DNA of 6,019 nucleotides. It comes from a bacterium. GTDB taxonomy: Bacteria > Planctomycetota > Phycisphaerae > Phycisphaerales > UBA1924. The notes beneath the pieces are model-generated. The model had not been told where the DNA came from. It saw nothing but the letters and a program-made list of their open reading frames with translations, and did not search any database. Positions within the stretch are counted from its first letter, which is position 1. The number at the start of each line of letters is the position of its first letter. Location: positions 17,064 through 23,082 of the forward strand of contig NVSM01000030.1 of assembly GCA_002401225.1 (NCBI GenBank). Reading direction: 5' to 3'. Positions 1-6,019 of the stretch are shown piece after piece. The translations under genes were made by a program, and so were the position numbers.

Positions 1-306
1 GTCGTCGGCATGCCTCACGAAATCAAAGGCACCGGCATCGCCGCCTTCGTCACACCCGCGCCCGGGTTCGAGGCAAGCGACGAACTCAAACAAGCCCTGC
101 GTGCCCATGTCGCCAAAGAAATCGGCGCCATCGCCAAGCCCGACATGATCCGCTTTACCGGCTCACTCCCCAAAACCCGCTCCGGCAAGATCATGCGAAG
201 ACTCCTGCGTTCAATCGCGGCTGGCGACACCAACATCACTCAGGATATGAGTACCCTCGAAGATTTGTCCGTGGTGGCGAAGTTATCAGAGAGTGATGAA
301 GGATAA
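1..306 (+). CDS. acs: Acetyl-CoA synthetase, C-terminal part (5'-truncated by the window)
   Basis: This is the last 101 residues of an AMP-forming acetyl-CoA synthetase, which activates acetate to acetyl-CoA through an acetyl-adenylate in the cytoplasm. The frame is open from base 1 (VVG before MPHEIKG), so the ATG at 10 is internal and the true start lies upstream; full-length Acs is about 650 residues. What is visible is the small mobile C-terminal AMP-binding domain. It includes the hallmark [13 protein letters not shown]; the lysine of SGK (bases 187-189) matches the catalytic lysine that Pat/GNAT enzymes acetylate to switch Acs off in other bacteria. The tail [14 protein letters not shown] followed by VVAKL matches the Acs end closely and argues against a generic acyl-CoA ligase. 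Propionyl-CoA synthetase is the nearest alternative but fits the tail less well. The stop is TAA at 304-306. Confidence 0.93.
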   Translation, partial: VVGMPHEIKGTGIAAFVTPAPGFEASDELKQALRAHVAKEIGAIAKPDMIRFTGSLPKTRSGKIMRRLLRSIAAGDTNITQDMSTLEDLSVVAKLSESDEG

Positions 307-309
307 ATG

Positions 310-315
310 AAGGAG
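310..315 (+). promoter_or_regulatory. Shine-Dalgarno site of the 320-706 gene
   Basis: AAGGAG lies four bases before the ATG at 320, just after the acs stop codon. It is the strongest ribosome binding site in the window and fixes the start of the downstream gene. A competing ATG at 307 opens only a nine-codon frame. Confidence 0.7.
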
Positions 316-319
316 ACAG

Positions 320-706
320 ATGAGCGGGAATATTAAGGATGTAGATTTTAATGCCGACGGGTATGAGATTTGCCGACAACTCGGCGAATGCAGTATCCGT
401 TGGGAATGGTCTGATACACCCGGGCGGGCACACCGGGTCGAAATCAACGGCCAATGGTTATACCTCGAGTTCAACGACGGATTTGAAACCGTCGATTATC
501 TCGAATACTTAGAATATTTCCCGAGCATGCTCATCGAGTATCGGCTGTATCTCGATTCGCAATACCTCGGGTTCGCGATTCAGATCCCCAAACACTGGAA
601 GTACCCACACTCGCGTCCGCCTTGGTATGAGGGCAGCAAGTTGAACTGGTTTTGTGCATTGCAGAAATCAACATCGCAAATGGTGCTCAGAAACTTAAAA
701 AGATAA
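320..706 (+). CDS. Small uncharacterised protein rich in aromatic residues
   Basis: I do not recognise this 128-residue protein. It starts at ATG 320 behind a good AAGGAG and ends at TAA 704-706. It has no signal peptide or membrane segment, so a soluble cytoplasmic protein is likely. It is unusually aromatic, with six Trp (28, 30, 46, 93, 102, 110) and ten Tyr, including the run DYLEYLEYF at 59-67. The first half reads like beta strands (IRWEWSD, HRVEINGQWLYLEF) and residues 90-103 form a Pro/Trp/His-rich stretch (PKHWKYPHSRPPWY). The tail from about 116 is basic. Only 13 bp separate it from acs, so co-transcription is likely, but nothing in its sequence links it to acetate metabolism. That the gene is real is supported by the ribosome binding site and the intact frame; its function is unknown. 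Confidence 0.72.
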   Translation: MSGNIKDVDFNADGYEICRQLGECSIRWEWSDTPGRAHRVEINGQWLYLEFNDGFETVDYLEYLEYFPSMLIEYRLYLDSQYLGFAIQIPKHWKYPHSRPPWYEGSKLNWFCALQKSTSQMVLRNLKR

Positions 707-773
707 CGCCGGACAACACGAGCGGTTGTTCAAAGATGAAATCTAATAGCTGTAAATCGGAAGAACACAACAG

Positions 774-2351
774 ATGGATCGAAACTGGTTTATAAGTGGA
801 ATATGTGTCCTCGCCCTCGCGGCAGCCGTTGGTTGTTCATCAACGCAGCACGCCGCCGAGCAACTTGTTGTGATCGCTCCGTTCGATGTGCCAACCTCCG
901 CCCCCCGCCCAGAAGCCGACGAACCGATCGAACGGTTTGTCGTTCGATGGAACGCGTGGGTGGATTCGGTGCCCGAGGATCAACGGGTCGGTGATGCGGT
1001 TGAGCGAGCAAAAGATCGGATGAATGAAAAACTCGGTCAGATTCCAGATTTTTACAAGGGCTATGACGCATTTGAGGTGATGGGCTTGGCCAAGCCCGGC
1101 GGCTATTTCTGGGAAGAAGCCGGGCGTATCTATGAATCAATCGCCCCAGAACTCGACCTGATGCGTGAGTTGGTTCAGCGAGAGGCAGTTGCTATACATA
1201 TTGATCTAGATCCGGATGAAGAAGATGTGTTCTCTCTTTTTAATTCGTATTCTTGGTCTGTGAATGATGCTGCGTCTGTTCTTCGATATAGGGTGAGGTA
1301 TCTGGTACTTGCAGGGCGAGTACAAGAATCAGTCGGTGACATACTCGCGATCTTTGATACGGAAAGGCTGATACGGGAATCGCCGAACCTTCTCAGTTGG
1401 CTGGTTGCGGGTGGCAGTCGAGACACGGCATTGAACATGTTGAGAAAAGCACTTGAAATTGATCCAGACGCTTACACCGATGAGCAACTCGCTGAGTTCC
1501 AAGACCGTTTGGCCGACTGGGTTGATGAGGATTTGACCCCGGTTATTAAGGCCGAAGAATACTTTGCAATCCTTCGGCTCCGTGACCTCTACTCAGAATC
1601 GATCGATGGCAAGCTGTCTGAAGAAGCAACCCAAATGATTATCGAGGAGTTCGCCACGGCAGCCATGTTTCGACAAATATTTGATCTCCCGTTCGTATTC
1701 GGAATGGAGAAAGGTACAAAACGCTCGAAGATTGAGTTTGCACCCCTTGATCAACAGATCGCCATGCTCAAAGAGTACAACACAGCGCTCATTGCAGATT
1801 TAGATGCCTATCCACCAACAGTGAGCACAAGCTATCTCGACCAACTGGAAGATGATGTCCGTATCAATATCGATGCTGTTTCATTCATTCCCGCATTGAT
1901 GCTCACCGGCTTAAATGAAATCTTGCCGAGCGTCAACATATTGAAATCCATTGAAGCAAGAGCAACCATCATTGTCCTCGCGATCCACCGCCACCGACTC
2001 GCCACCGGCGATTGGCCCAAATCACTCGAAGATATCTCGGCCGAGCATCTCCGTATCGATCCCATCGACATGCACACCGGCGATCCATTTGGATACACCG
2101 TGATGAATGACCGCCCTCGGCTATGGTCGGGAGGCCCGGATGGTGATGACGATGACGGCACTTCGGTGAAGCCAACAATGAAAAAATCATCCATCGAACC
2201 CTATGACGAGTATGAGGTTGATCTTGTCCGGTCTTGGTTCACTCTCGACCAATGGGATGCGCTCAGCGAAGAAGACCAAGCCAAATACGACGGCGACTGG
2301 ATCCTCTATCCGCCCAAGTGGGAAGATCGCTGGGGCCATGAGGAATATTGA
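774..2351 (+). CDS. Large lipoprotein with a planctomycete pseudopilin-like C-terminal motif
   Basis: This encodes a 525-residue exported protein. Residues 1-20 form a signal peptide with hydrophobic core (FISGICVLALAAAVG) and end in a lipobox-like AAVGC, so Cys21 is the probable lipidation site; -3 is Ala instead of the usual Leu. Residues 50-390 are acidic and mostly helical, with a TPR-like fragment LRKALEIDPDAY at 223-234. Residues 397-463 hold a motif set that recurs in planctomycete proteins and resembles the tail of GspG-like pseudopilins: VLAIHRHRLATGDWPKSLED, then DPIDMHTGDPFGY, then WSGGPDGDDDDG. No pilin N-terminal methylation helix is present, so this is not itself a pilin. A further 60 residues rich in Trp and acidic residues follow. 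The start at 774 has a weak GGAAG at 759-763. Bases 1201-1260 are about 37% GC, lower than the rest of the gene. The molecular function is unknown. Confidence 0.85.
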   Translation: MDRNWFISGICVLALAAAVGCSSTQHAAEQLVVIAPFDVPTSAPRPEADEPIERFVVRWNAWVDSVPEDQRVGDAVERAKDRMNEKLGQIPDFYKGYDAFEVMGLAKPGGYFWEEAGRIYESIAPELDLMRELVQREAVAIHIDLDPDEEDVFSLFNSYSWSVNDAASVLRYRVRYLVLAGRVQESVGDILAIFDTERLIRESPNLLSWLVAGGSRDTALNMLRKALEIDPDAYTDEQLAEFQDRLADWVDEDLTPVIKAEEYFAILRLRDLYSESIDGKLSEEATQMIIEEFATAAMFRQIFDLPFVFGMEKGTKRSKIEFAPLDQQIAMLKEYNTALIADLDAYPPTVSTSYLDQLEDDVRINIDAVSFIPALMLTGLNEILPSVNILKSIEARATIIVLAIHRHRLATGDWPKSLEDISAEHLRIDPIDMHTGDPFGYTVMNDRPRLWSGGPDGDDDDGTSVKPTMKKSSIEPYDEYEVDLVRSWFTLDQWDALSEEDQAKYDGDWILYPPKWEDRWGHEEY

Positions 2352-2438
2352 GCTTCGGGCCATGTATTTGATTGCAGTTTGTTTGCGTTTATGCCTAGTA
2401 ATTACCTTTGATCCGCAATTAATCTATCAAATTATCTC

Positions 2439-2467
2439 TTTCAGGATGTCAGTCAATGCTGTATACT
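2439..2467 (+). promoter_or_regulatory. Candidate sigma-70-type promoter in the 2352-2524 gap
   Basis: The 173-bp gap after the lipoprotein gene is AT-rich. TATACT at 2462-2467 matches the -10 consensus at five of six positions. The best -35 at 17 bp spacing is only TTTCAG (2439-2444), which is poor. A transcript starting near 2474 would give a 5' leader of about 50 bases for the 2525 gene and would exclude the in-frame ATG at 2456. Planctomycete promoters are poorly characterised, so this stays tentative. Confidence 0.28.
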
Positions 2468-2513
2468 GCGGGTCTATCCTCGGCAGATTTGCTGTCGACT
2501 CACACCATTTCGA

Positions 2514-2517
2514 GAGG
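2514..2517 (+). promoter_or_regulatory. Shine-Dalgarno site that decides the start at 2525
   Basis: GAGG sits seven bases before the ATG at 2525, inside the purine run GAGAGGGAA. The upstream in-frame ATG at 2456 has no comparable site, and using it would put 23 extra residues in front of a normal signal peptide. Confidence 0.6.
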
Positions 2518-2524
2518 GAAACGC

Positions 2525-3313
2525 ATGCAGAATCAAAGAACAAAAACGCAACGCTTCATCTTGGCAGCCGCCGGCTTTGCTATTGCAACTGGATCGCTCG
2601 CACAAGCGGATATCTTCGAGGTCGAATCCTTCCACCTCGGCGGCTTCTATGCTGTCCCCGACGGCGAGCCGCCGCTGATCCCCGACAACGATCTCACCTT
2701 CCAAAACTACTTTATGGGGCACACCACGATCCCAACCATTCCCATCACCACCACCGAGCGACGAACCTTCTTCGCGTTTGATCTCGCAGATGTTCTTATC
2801 CCAGACGGTCACGAAATCATCGGCGTCGAGTTTGAACTCGAACTTATCTTCGGAGGCATCCTCGCCAACTTTGAAGGCGGAACAGAAGAGGTCATCTTCA
2901 CTTCAACAACATCTGATTACGATACCTTTATGGACCCGCTTGCTTCAGGGCTTGGCCCAGATGAAATCTTTGATTCGATGGGCACCGGCGATTTCTACAC
3001 CGGCGTAGGGTTTGACACCATGACTATCCCAGATTCCATCACGATGGACATGAGCGAGGCCGCGATTGAGGATATACTGGATTCGATGCTCGCAGACTCG
3101 CCATTTATGATCACCGGCATGCTCGCGACTTACGACCCAGAGGCAAGTGCCCTCTTCGAGTTTGTCTTCGGGCTCTCCGATGTCGTCACAGGCGGTTCAC
3201 CAACCGGGTTCCCTGTCCCAAAACTCACCATCACCACCGCTCCAGTGCCAGCACCAGCAGGTATCTTGGTTCTTGGCAGCGGATTGATGTGTTCGATGCG
3301 TCGAAGACGATAA
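2525..3313 (+). CDS. Secreted acidic protein with PEP-CTERM-like (VPAPAG) sorting tail
   Basis: This encodes a 262-residue exported protein. The start is set at 2525, not the in-frame ATG at 2456, because of the GAGG site and because the signal peptide then begins normally: basic n-region (QNQRTKTQR), hydrophobic core, and AQA|D cleavage after residue 28. Residues 56-90 (DLTFQNYF, then ERRTFFAFDL) resemble a beta-rich module often seen in PEP-CTERM proteins. The C-terminus has the three-part sorting signal: VPAPAG (241-246), a short hydrophobic segment, and RRRR (259-262). In known systems such tails are recognised by an exosortase-type membrane protease; none is visible here. The 28-258 region is extremely acidic, with 37 Asp/Glu against R79, R80 and K233. 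A surface or extracellular role is likely. There is no enzyme motif, and the molecular function is unknown. Confidence 0.88.
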   Translation: MQNQRTKTQRFILAAAGFAIATGSLAQADIFEVESFHLGGFYAVPDGEPPLIPDNDLTFQNYFMGHTTIPTIPITTTERRTFFAFDLADVLIPDGHEIIGVEFELELIFGGILANFEGGTEEVIFTSTTSDYDTFMDPLASGLGPDEIFDSMGTGDFYTGVGFDTMTIPDSITMDMSEAAIEDILDSMLADSPFMITGMLATYDPEASALFEFVFGLSDVVTGGSPTGFPVPKLTITTAPVPAPAGILVLGSGLMCSMRRRR

Positions 3314-3317
3314 CACA

Positions 3318-3351
3318 GAACCGAAAATATGAGAATGATTCGCCTCGGTTC
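3318..3351. repeat. Inverted repeat between the PEP-CTERM-like gene and the LpxR-family gene
   Basis: GAACCGA (3318-3324) and TCGGTTC (3345-3351) are perfect 7-bp inverted arms around a 20-base loop. They start five bases after the upstream stop codon. No T tract follows, so it is not a standard intrinsic terminator. It could be a weak terminator, an mRNA 3'-end stabiliser, an operator for the LpxR-family gene, or chance. Confidence 0.35.
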
Positions 3352-3372
3352 ATGTCAAAGCCGCTGGGATCA

Positions 3373-3378
3373 TATATT
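3373..3378 (+). promoter_or_regulatory. Candidate -10 box directly before the LpxR-family gene
   Basis: TATATT matches the -10 consensus at five of six positions and ends eight bases before the ATG at 3387. No good -35 is present; TTCATG at 3349-3354 with an 18-bp spacer is the best available. If active, transcription would begin at or next to the start codon, giving a leaderless mRNA. Confidence 0.27.
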
Positions 3379-3386
3379 GTATTCCT

Positions 3387-4475
3387 ATGCATACCCTCTC
3401 CCTTCTCGCCGTGAGCCTGTGCTGCGCTGTTGCGTGGGCACAATCCGACCCCGCTGATACACTGCCAGCCGACCCGATCGACGAGCAATCGCAAGGCGAA
3501 ATCTTCAACGCCGATGCGTCGCGCTGGTCGCTCAAAGATATCGCACGAAGAGACATCACAGTCTACTGGGAAAACGACGGCACAGTCCCCAACCTCGTCA
3601 GCAATACCGATCGCTTCTACACCAACGGCTTCGGTGTCGAGCTTTCGTTCGATCCAGGGTTCAGCGATGAGCTCAAAGCCAAACTCGCGCCCGCGGGCGA
3701 ATGGACCGATCCACGCTTTGGCTTTGGGCTTTCAATCAAACAACGAATCTTTACCGGGGTTGATATCACCGATCCTGCCCCGGCTGTCGGCGATCATCCC
3801 TACAGCGGCTACCTCTACTTCGGATTCTCGTTCCAACGGGCCGATGCGAAAAAGCATGATCACTTTGAACTCGATCTTGGGGTAGTGGGCGAGCGATCAC
3901 AAGCCGAGGCGGTCCAGCGGTTTGTTCATAACCTTTTCCCAGATCAAGATACCCCCCAAGGCTGGTCGAGCCAACACGCCAACGAACTCACCATCAACTT
4001 CAGCTATGACCGAACATGGAAAAGCGAGCCAGGCACTATCGCAGGCGTCGAGTTCGAGATGCTTCCATCGGTCGGGTTTGATCTAGGCAATGTCTCGACC
4101 CGCGCACGCAGCCGATTGACCTTCCGCGCCGGGTACAACATCCCCGACGATTTTGGCCCAGCATCACTCCTCGGATTCAAAGACCACACCATCAGCAGGT
4201 TCTCCCAAGGCGATCCAGAATGCTCGATCTACGCCTACTTCACGCTCGGGGTTGATGCAGTCGCCCATTCCATTTTTCTCGAAGGCAACACCTTCGCAAC
4301 AAGCCGATCGGTCGATTCGGAACCATTGCTTGCACAAGCCAAGTTCGGCGTCGCAGCACGATACAAAGCGTTCTATCTCGGCTGGTCCCAATCCTTCGAA
4401 ACCGAATCCTACGAATCCCAACCCGACGCCCAAACCTGGGGCTCGCTCGTTGTCGGGTGTTCATTTGGTTATTAA
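3387..4475 (+). CDS. LpxR-family (DUF2219) outer-membrane lipid A deacylase homologue
   Basis: This encodes a 362-residue outer-membrane beta-barrel of the LpxR family. Salmonella LpxR removes the 3'-acyloxyacyl chain from lipid A in the outer leaflet in a Ca2+-dependent reaction. Residues 1-18 form a signal peptide (cleavage AWA|Q), followed by an acidic, Pro-rich linker. Family signatures appear in order: WEND (61-64), NTDRFYTNG (73-81), DHPYSGYLYFGF (136-147), DLGVVG (163-168), RFVHNLF (178-184), QGW (191-193) and NELTINFSYDR (199-209). By alignment from memory, N63, D64, T79 and H181 match the LpxR active-site Asn, Asp, Thr/Ser and His. The usual DRPY reads DHPY here. The protein ends in FGY, fitting the C-terminal aromatic of BAM-inserted barrels. 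No other in-frame start exists upstream and there is no clear Shine-Dalgarno site. The next gene is 18 bp away. Family assignment is strong; activity on this organism's lipid A is inferred. Confidence 0.9.
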   Translation: MHTLSLLAVSLCCAVAWAQSDPADTLPADPIDEQSQGEIFNADASRWSLKDIARRDITVYWENDGTVPNLVSNTDRFYTNGFGVELSFDPGFSDELKAKLAPAGEWTDPRFGFGLSIKQRIFTGVDITDPAPAVGDHPYSGYLYFGFSFQRADAKKHDHFELDLGVVGERSQAEAVQRFVHNLFPDQDTPQGWSSQHANELTINFSYDRTWKSEPGTIAGVEFEMLPSVGFDLGNVSTRARSRLTFRAGYNIPDDFGPASLLGFKDHTISRFSQGDPECSIYAYFTLGVDAVAHSIFLEGNTFATSRSVDSEPLLAQAKFGVAARYKAFYLGWSQSFETESYESQPDAQTWGSLVVGCSFGY

Positions 4476-4493
4476 TGCAGGATATTTTCAATC

Positions 4494-6019
4494 ATGACTG
4501 ACCAACAAGCATCGAACGAGTTCGGCTATCGGCAATCTCTCGCTGAGGAATCTCGCGGGTCTATCCCATGGTTCCTTCTGCCCTTCATGTTTCTCATTCG
4601 TCCGGGCAAGTTCATGCTCTCTTGGGGTATCCACGCCAATATCCGCTGGGTCTTGCTCGCCGCGTGGCTCATCGGATCATCAGGGATGATCAACACCGTC
4701 ATCAATCGGACAAGATTCAGCCCTGATTCCTTGCCGATCGCAATCGATACATGGACAGCCGTGTGGATAATTATCCTCGGCTTCGGGATTCTCCGTGGCA
4801 TCATCGGGTACGGGATCGGTGGGCTTTGGACATGGTTACGGTTGAGAATCTGTGGCGTTCGAGGCAATGAATGGAACCGGAGTACGCGGATTTATAACTT
4901 CTCGATGCTCGTCAACGAAGTTCCATCGCTGCTCGCGTTGGCATATTTCTCGCTGCAATACGACACGCTCCGAGACTTTATTGCTCAGCCGGTGAGTTTG
5001 GTCAATCTCGTTGCTGCACTCATGATGCTCTTTGCACCAGTCGTCGCCTTCGTCGGCGTGCTCGCGTGTTACAAGGTGCGAATAGTCTGGGCAACAATCT
5101 TGTTTTTGCTGATCCCAATGTCCTGGCGAGTGTTGCTTTTAGGCAGCATTGGATACAGCATGCTGACATCCACCGGCAGCGTCCTCCTCCCGGATACTAA
5201 GTATCCGGTCGAGTATGCAGGCGATGTGCTGGCGTTTGACCATCCGAAGGATTGGCAGGTCGCCGAGTTGGATTCGATCGATGATGATCAGGTAGAAGTA
5301 TTGATCGAGTCAACATCAGATGAAGCATCATTATTGATTCGTGTTCAGCCTCGAGATGAGTTAGATCTTGTTGCGTACGACATTGATCTGCTTGATGCGA
5401 TGGGGTACACCATTTCACGAACAAGTCCTGAGCCCAATAGCGCAATGGGTCAGCTGCGTGGCGAAGGGATTGATTATGATCTCGAAAAAGATGGCAATCG
5501 ATACCGGATGTATCACCTCATCGCCCACTTTGATTTCACGCATGATGTGCTCATTCGATCATTGGCATCGGAGCGATACTGGGATGCATCCAAGCGTGCT
5601 GTGATTCAGATTGTCGATTCGATCGCCATCGGCGATTTGTACAAGATAGCACCTGATCTCGAAAAACCGATGATGCTTGAACGCGAAGTGTTCTCTTTTC
5701 AAGCCCCGGGCAACTGGCATCTTGGCGAATCAGATCGCAAGCCTTTTACGAGCCTTGAGATCTCTGCCAAGCAGTATTCATGGTTCAAAGCGACCATCCA
5801 TGATCGAGATATGACCGCTCAAGAAGAACTCGATATGTATCTCATGCATTCGATCGATGATCAACTGGTTTCACATACTCCTATGAACACCTGGCTCGGG
5901 ATTTGGGGCGTAGGCGTGGAGGGTCAACTGCGAGAGTCGCTCGCCGGATTCCAGCAGTTCAAGGCTCTCTATGCCCCCCTCGCCGACGGCCGGCTATTGG
6001 TCATCAAGATGTACCAAGC
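4494..6019 (+). CDS. Yip1-like five-segment membrane protein with two tandem Mog1/PsbP-like domains (3'-truncated)
   Basis: An open frame of 508 codons runs from ATG 4494 off the right edge with no stop. AGGA at 4479-4482 is a spaced but plausible ribosome binding site. Residues 22-40 (IPWFLLPFMFLIRPGKFM) and about five hydrophobic segments (near 50-70, 87-110, 137-152, 167-192, 197-224) resemble the Yip1 family, including the GGLWTWLRLR loop. Positive-inside charges (R116-R132, K194, R196) put the N-terminus in the cytoplasm and the C-terminal part outside. Residues 240-380 and 396-508 look like two copies of one domain: VLAFDHPKDWQV aligns with VFSFQAPGNWHL, and a later GEGIDYDL with VEGQLRES. 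The F-x-x-P-x-x-W start suggests a PsbP/Mog1/DcrB-type fold. The gene follows the LpxR-family gene by 18 bp, so they are probably co-transcribed. The function is unknown; frame and topology are better supported than family names. Confidence 0.83.
   Translation, partial: MTDQQASNEFGYRQSLAEESRGSIPWFLLPFMFLIRPGKFMLSWGIHANIRWVLLAAWLIGSSGMINTVINRTRFSPDSLPIAIDTWTAVWIIILGFGILRGIIGYGIGGLWTWLRLRICGVRGNEWNRSTRIYNFSMLVNEVPSLLALAYFSLQYDTLRDFIAQPVSLVNLVAALMMLFAPVVAFVGVLACYKVRIVWATILFLLIPMSWRVLLLGSIGYSMLTSTGSVLLPDTKYPVEYAGDVLAFDHPKDWQVAELDSIDDDQVEVLIESTSDEASLLIRVQPRDELDLVAYDIDLLDAMGYTISRTSPEPNSAMGQLRGEGIDYDLEKDGNRYRMYHLIAHFDFTHDVLIRSLASERYWDASKRAVIQIVDSIAIGDLYKIAPDLEKPMMLEREVFSFQAPGNWHLGESDRKPFTSLEISAKQYSWFKATIHDRDMTAQEELDMYLMHSIDDQLVSHTPMNTWLGIWGVGVEGQLRESLAGFQQFKALYAPLADGRLLVIKMYQ

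Noticed and set aside
713..729. A possible hairpin ACAAC / GTTGT after the 320-706 gene.
   Set aside because: The stem is only five base pairs, AT-rich, and no T tract follows, so it does not qualify as a terminator.
2333..2364. An 8-bp direct repeat GGGCCATG on both sides of the lipoprotein stop codon.
   Set aside because: It is two short copies with no inverted ends or mobile gene, so it is most likely chance and not a target-site duplication.
2456..2524. A 23-residue N-terminal extension of the PEP-CTERM-like protein from ATG 2456.
   Set aside because: It would bury the signal peptide, lacks a ribosome binding site, and overlaps the candidate -10 box at 2462.
2203..2781. A 192-residue + strand frame bridging the lipoprotein and the PEP-CTERM-like gene.
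   Set aside because: It overlaps both well-supported genes in another frame, has no ribosome binding site, and its product ends in Arg- and His-rich shadow sequence.
4475..4501. An eight-codon frame starting in the TAATG overlap at the end of the LpxR-family gene and covering the next start codon.
   Set aside because: It could be a translational-coupling leader, but there is no dedicated ribosome binding site, and such short frames arise readily by chance.
4526..4867. A 113-residue open frame on the minus strand opposite the start of the last gene.
   Set aside because: It lies wholly inside the 508-codon + strand frame. Its translation is Pro/Arg/Ile/Met-rich without domain logic, and it reads as an antisense shadow.
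5272..5861. Whether the ATTCGATCGATGAT pair marks the boundaries of the duplicated domain in the last gene.
   Set aside because: The two copies fall at different places relative to the aligned F-x-x-P-x-x-W motifs (7 and 45 residues after the Trp), so they do not mark the duplication.

Overview
The window looks like a piece of a bacterial chromosome from the phylum Planctomycetota, most likely class Phycisphaerae and probably marine. Three things suggest this. The secreted protein at 2525-3313 ends in a VPAPAG / hydrophobic / RRRR tail, the PEP-CTERM-like variant common in Phycisphaerae. The lipoprotein at 774-2351 carries a C-terminal motif set (HRHRLATGDWP, DPIDMHTGDPFGY, GGPDGDDDDG) that recurs in planctomycete proteins. 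The encoded proteins are also strongly acidic. This placement rests on family knowledge and inference; there is no rRNA or marker gene here.

All six genes I can support lie on the + strand. From left to right they are: the C-terminal end of acetyl-CoA synthetase (1-306); a small unrecognised cytoplasmic protein 13 bp downstream (320-706), probably in the same transcript; a large lipoprotein (774-2351); a 173-bp AT-rich gap with a candidate promoter; an acidic secreted protein with a PEP-CTERM-like tail (2525-3313); a 73-bp gap with an inverted repeat and a -10-like box; an LpxR-family outer-membrane lipid A deacylase homologue (3387-4475); and, 18 bp later, a five-segment Yip1-like membrane protein with two tandem soluble domains (4494-6019). 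The last gene is open at the right edge and has no stop codon in the window.

From 774 onward every product is predicted to leave the cytoplasm or sit in a membrane, so this reads as a cell-envelope neighbourhood beside a central-metabolism gene. The LpxR homologue and the last gene look like an operon. The most unusual items are the architecture of the last protein, the LpxR homologue in a probable planctomycete, and the extreme acidity of the PEP-CTERM-like protein. I see no tRNA, rRNA, CRISPR array, insertion sequence or convincing intrinsic terminator.
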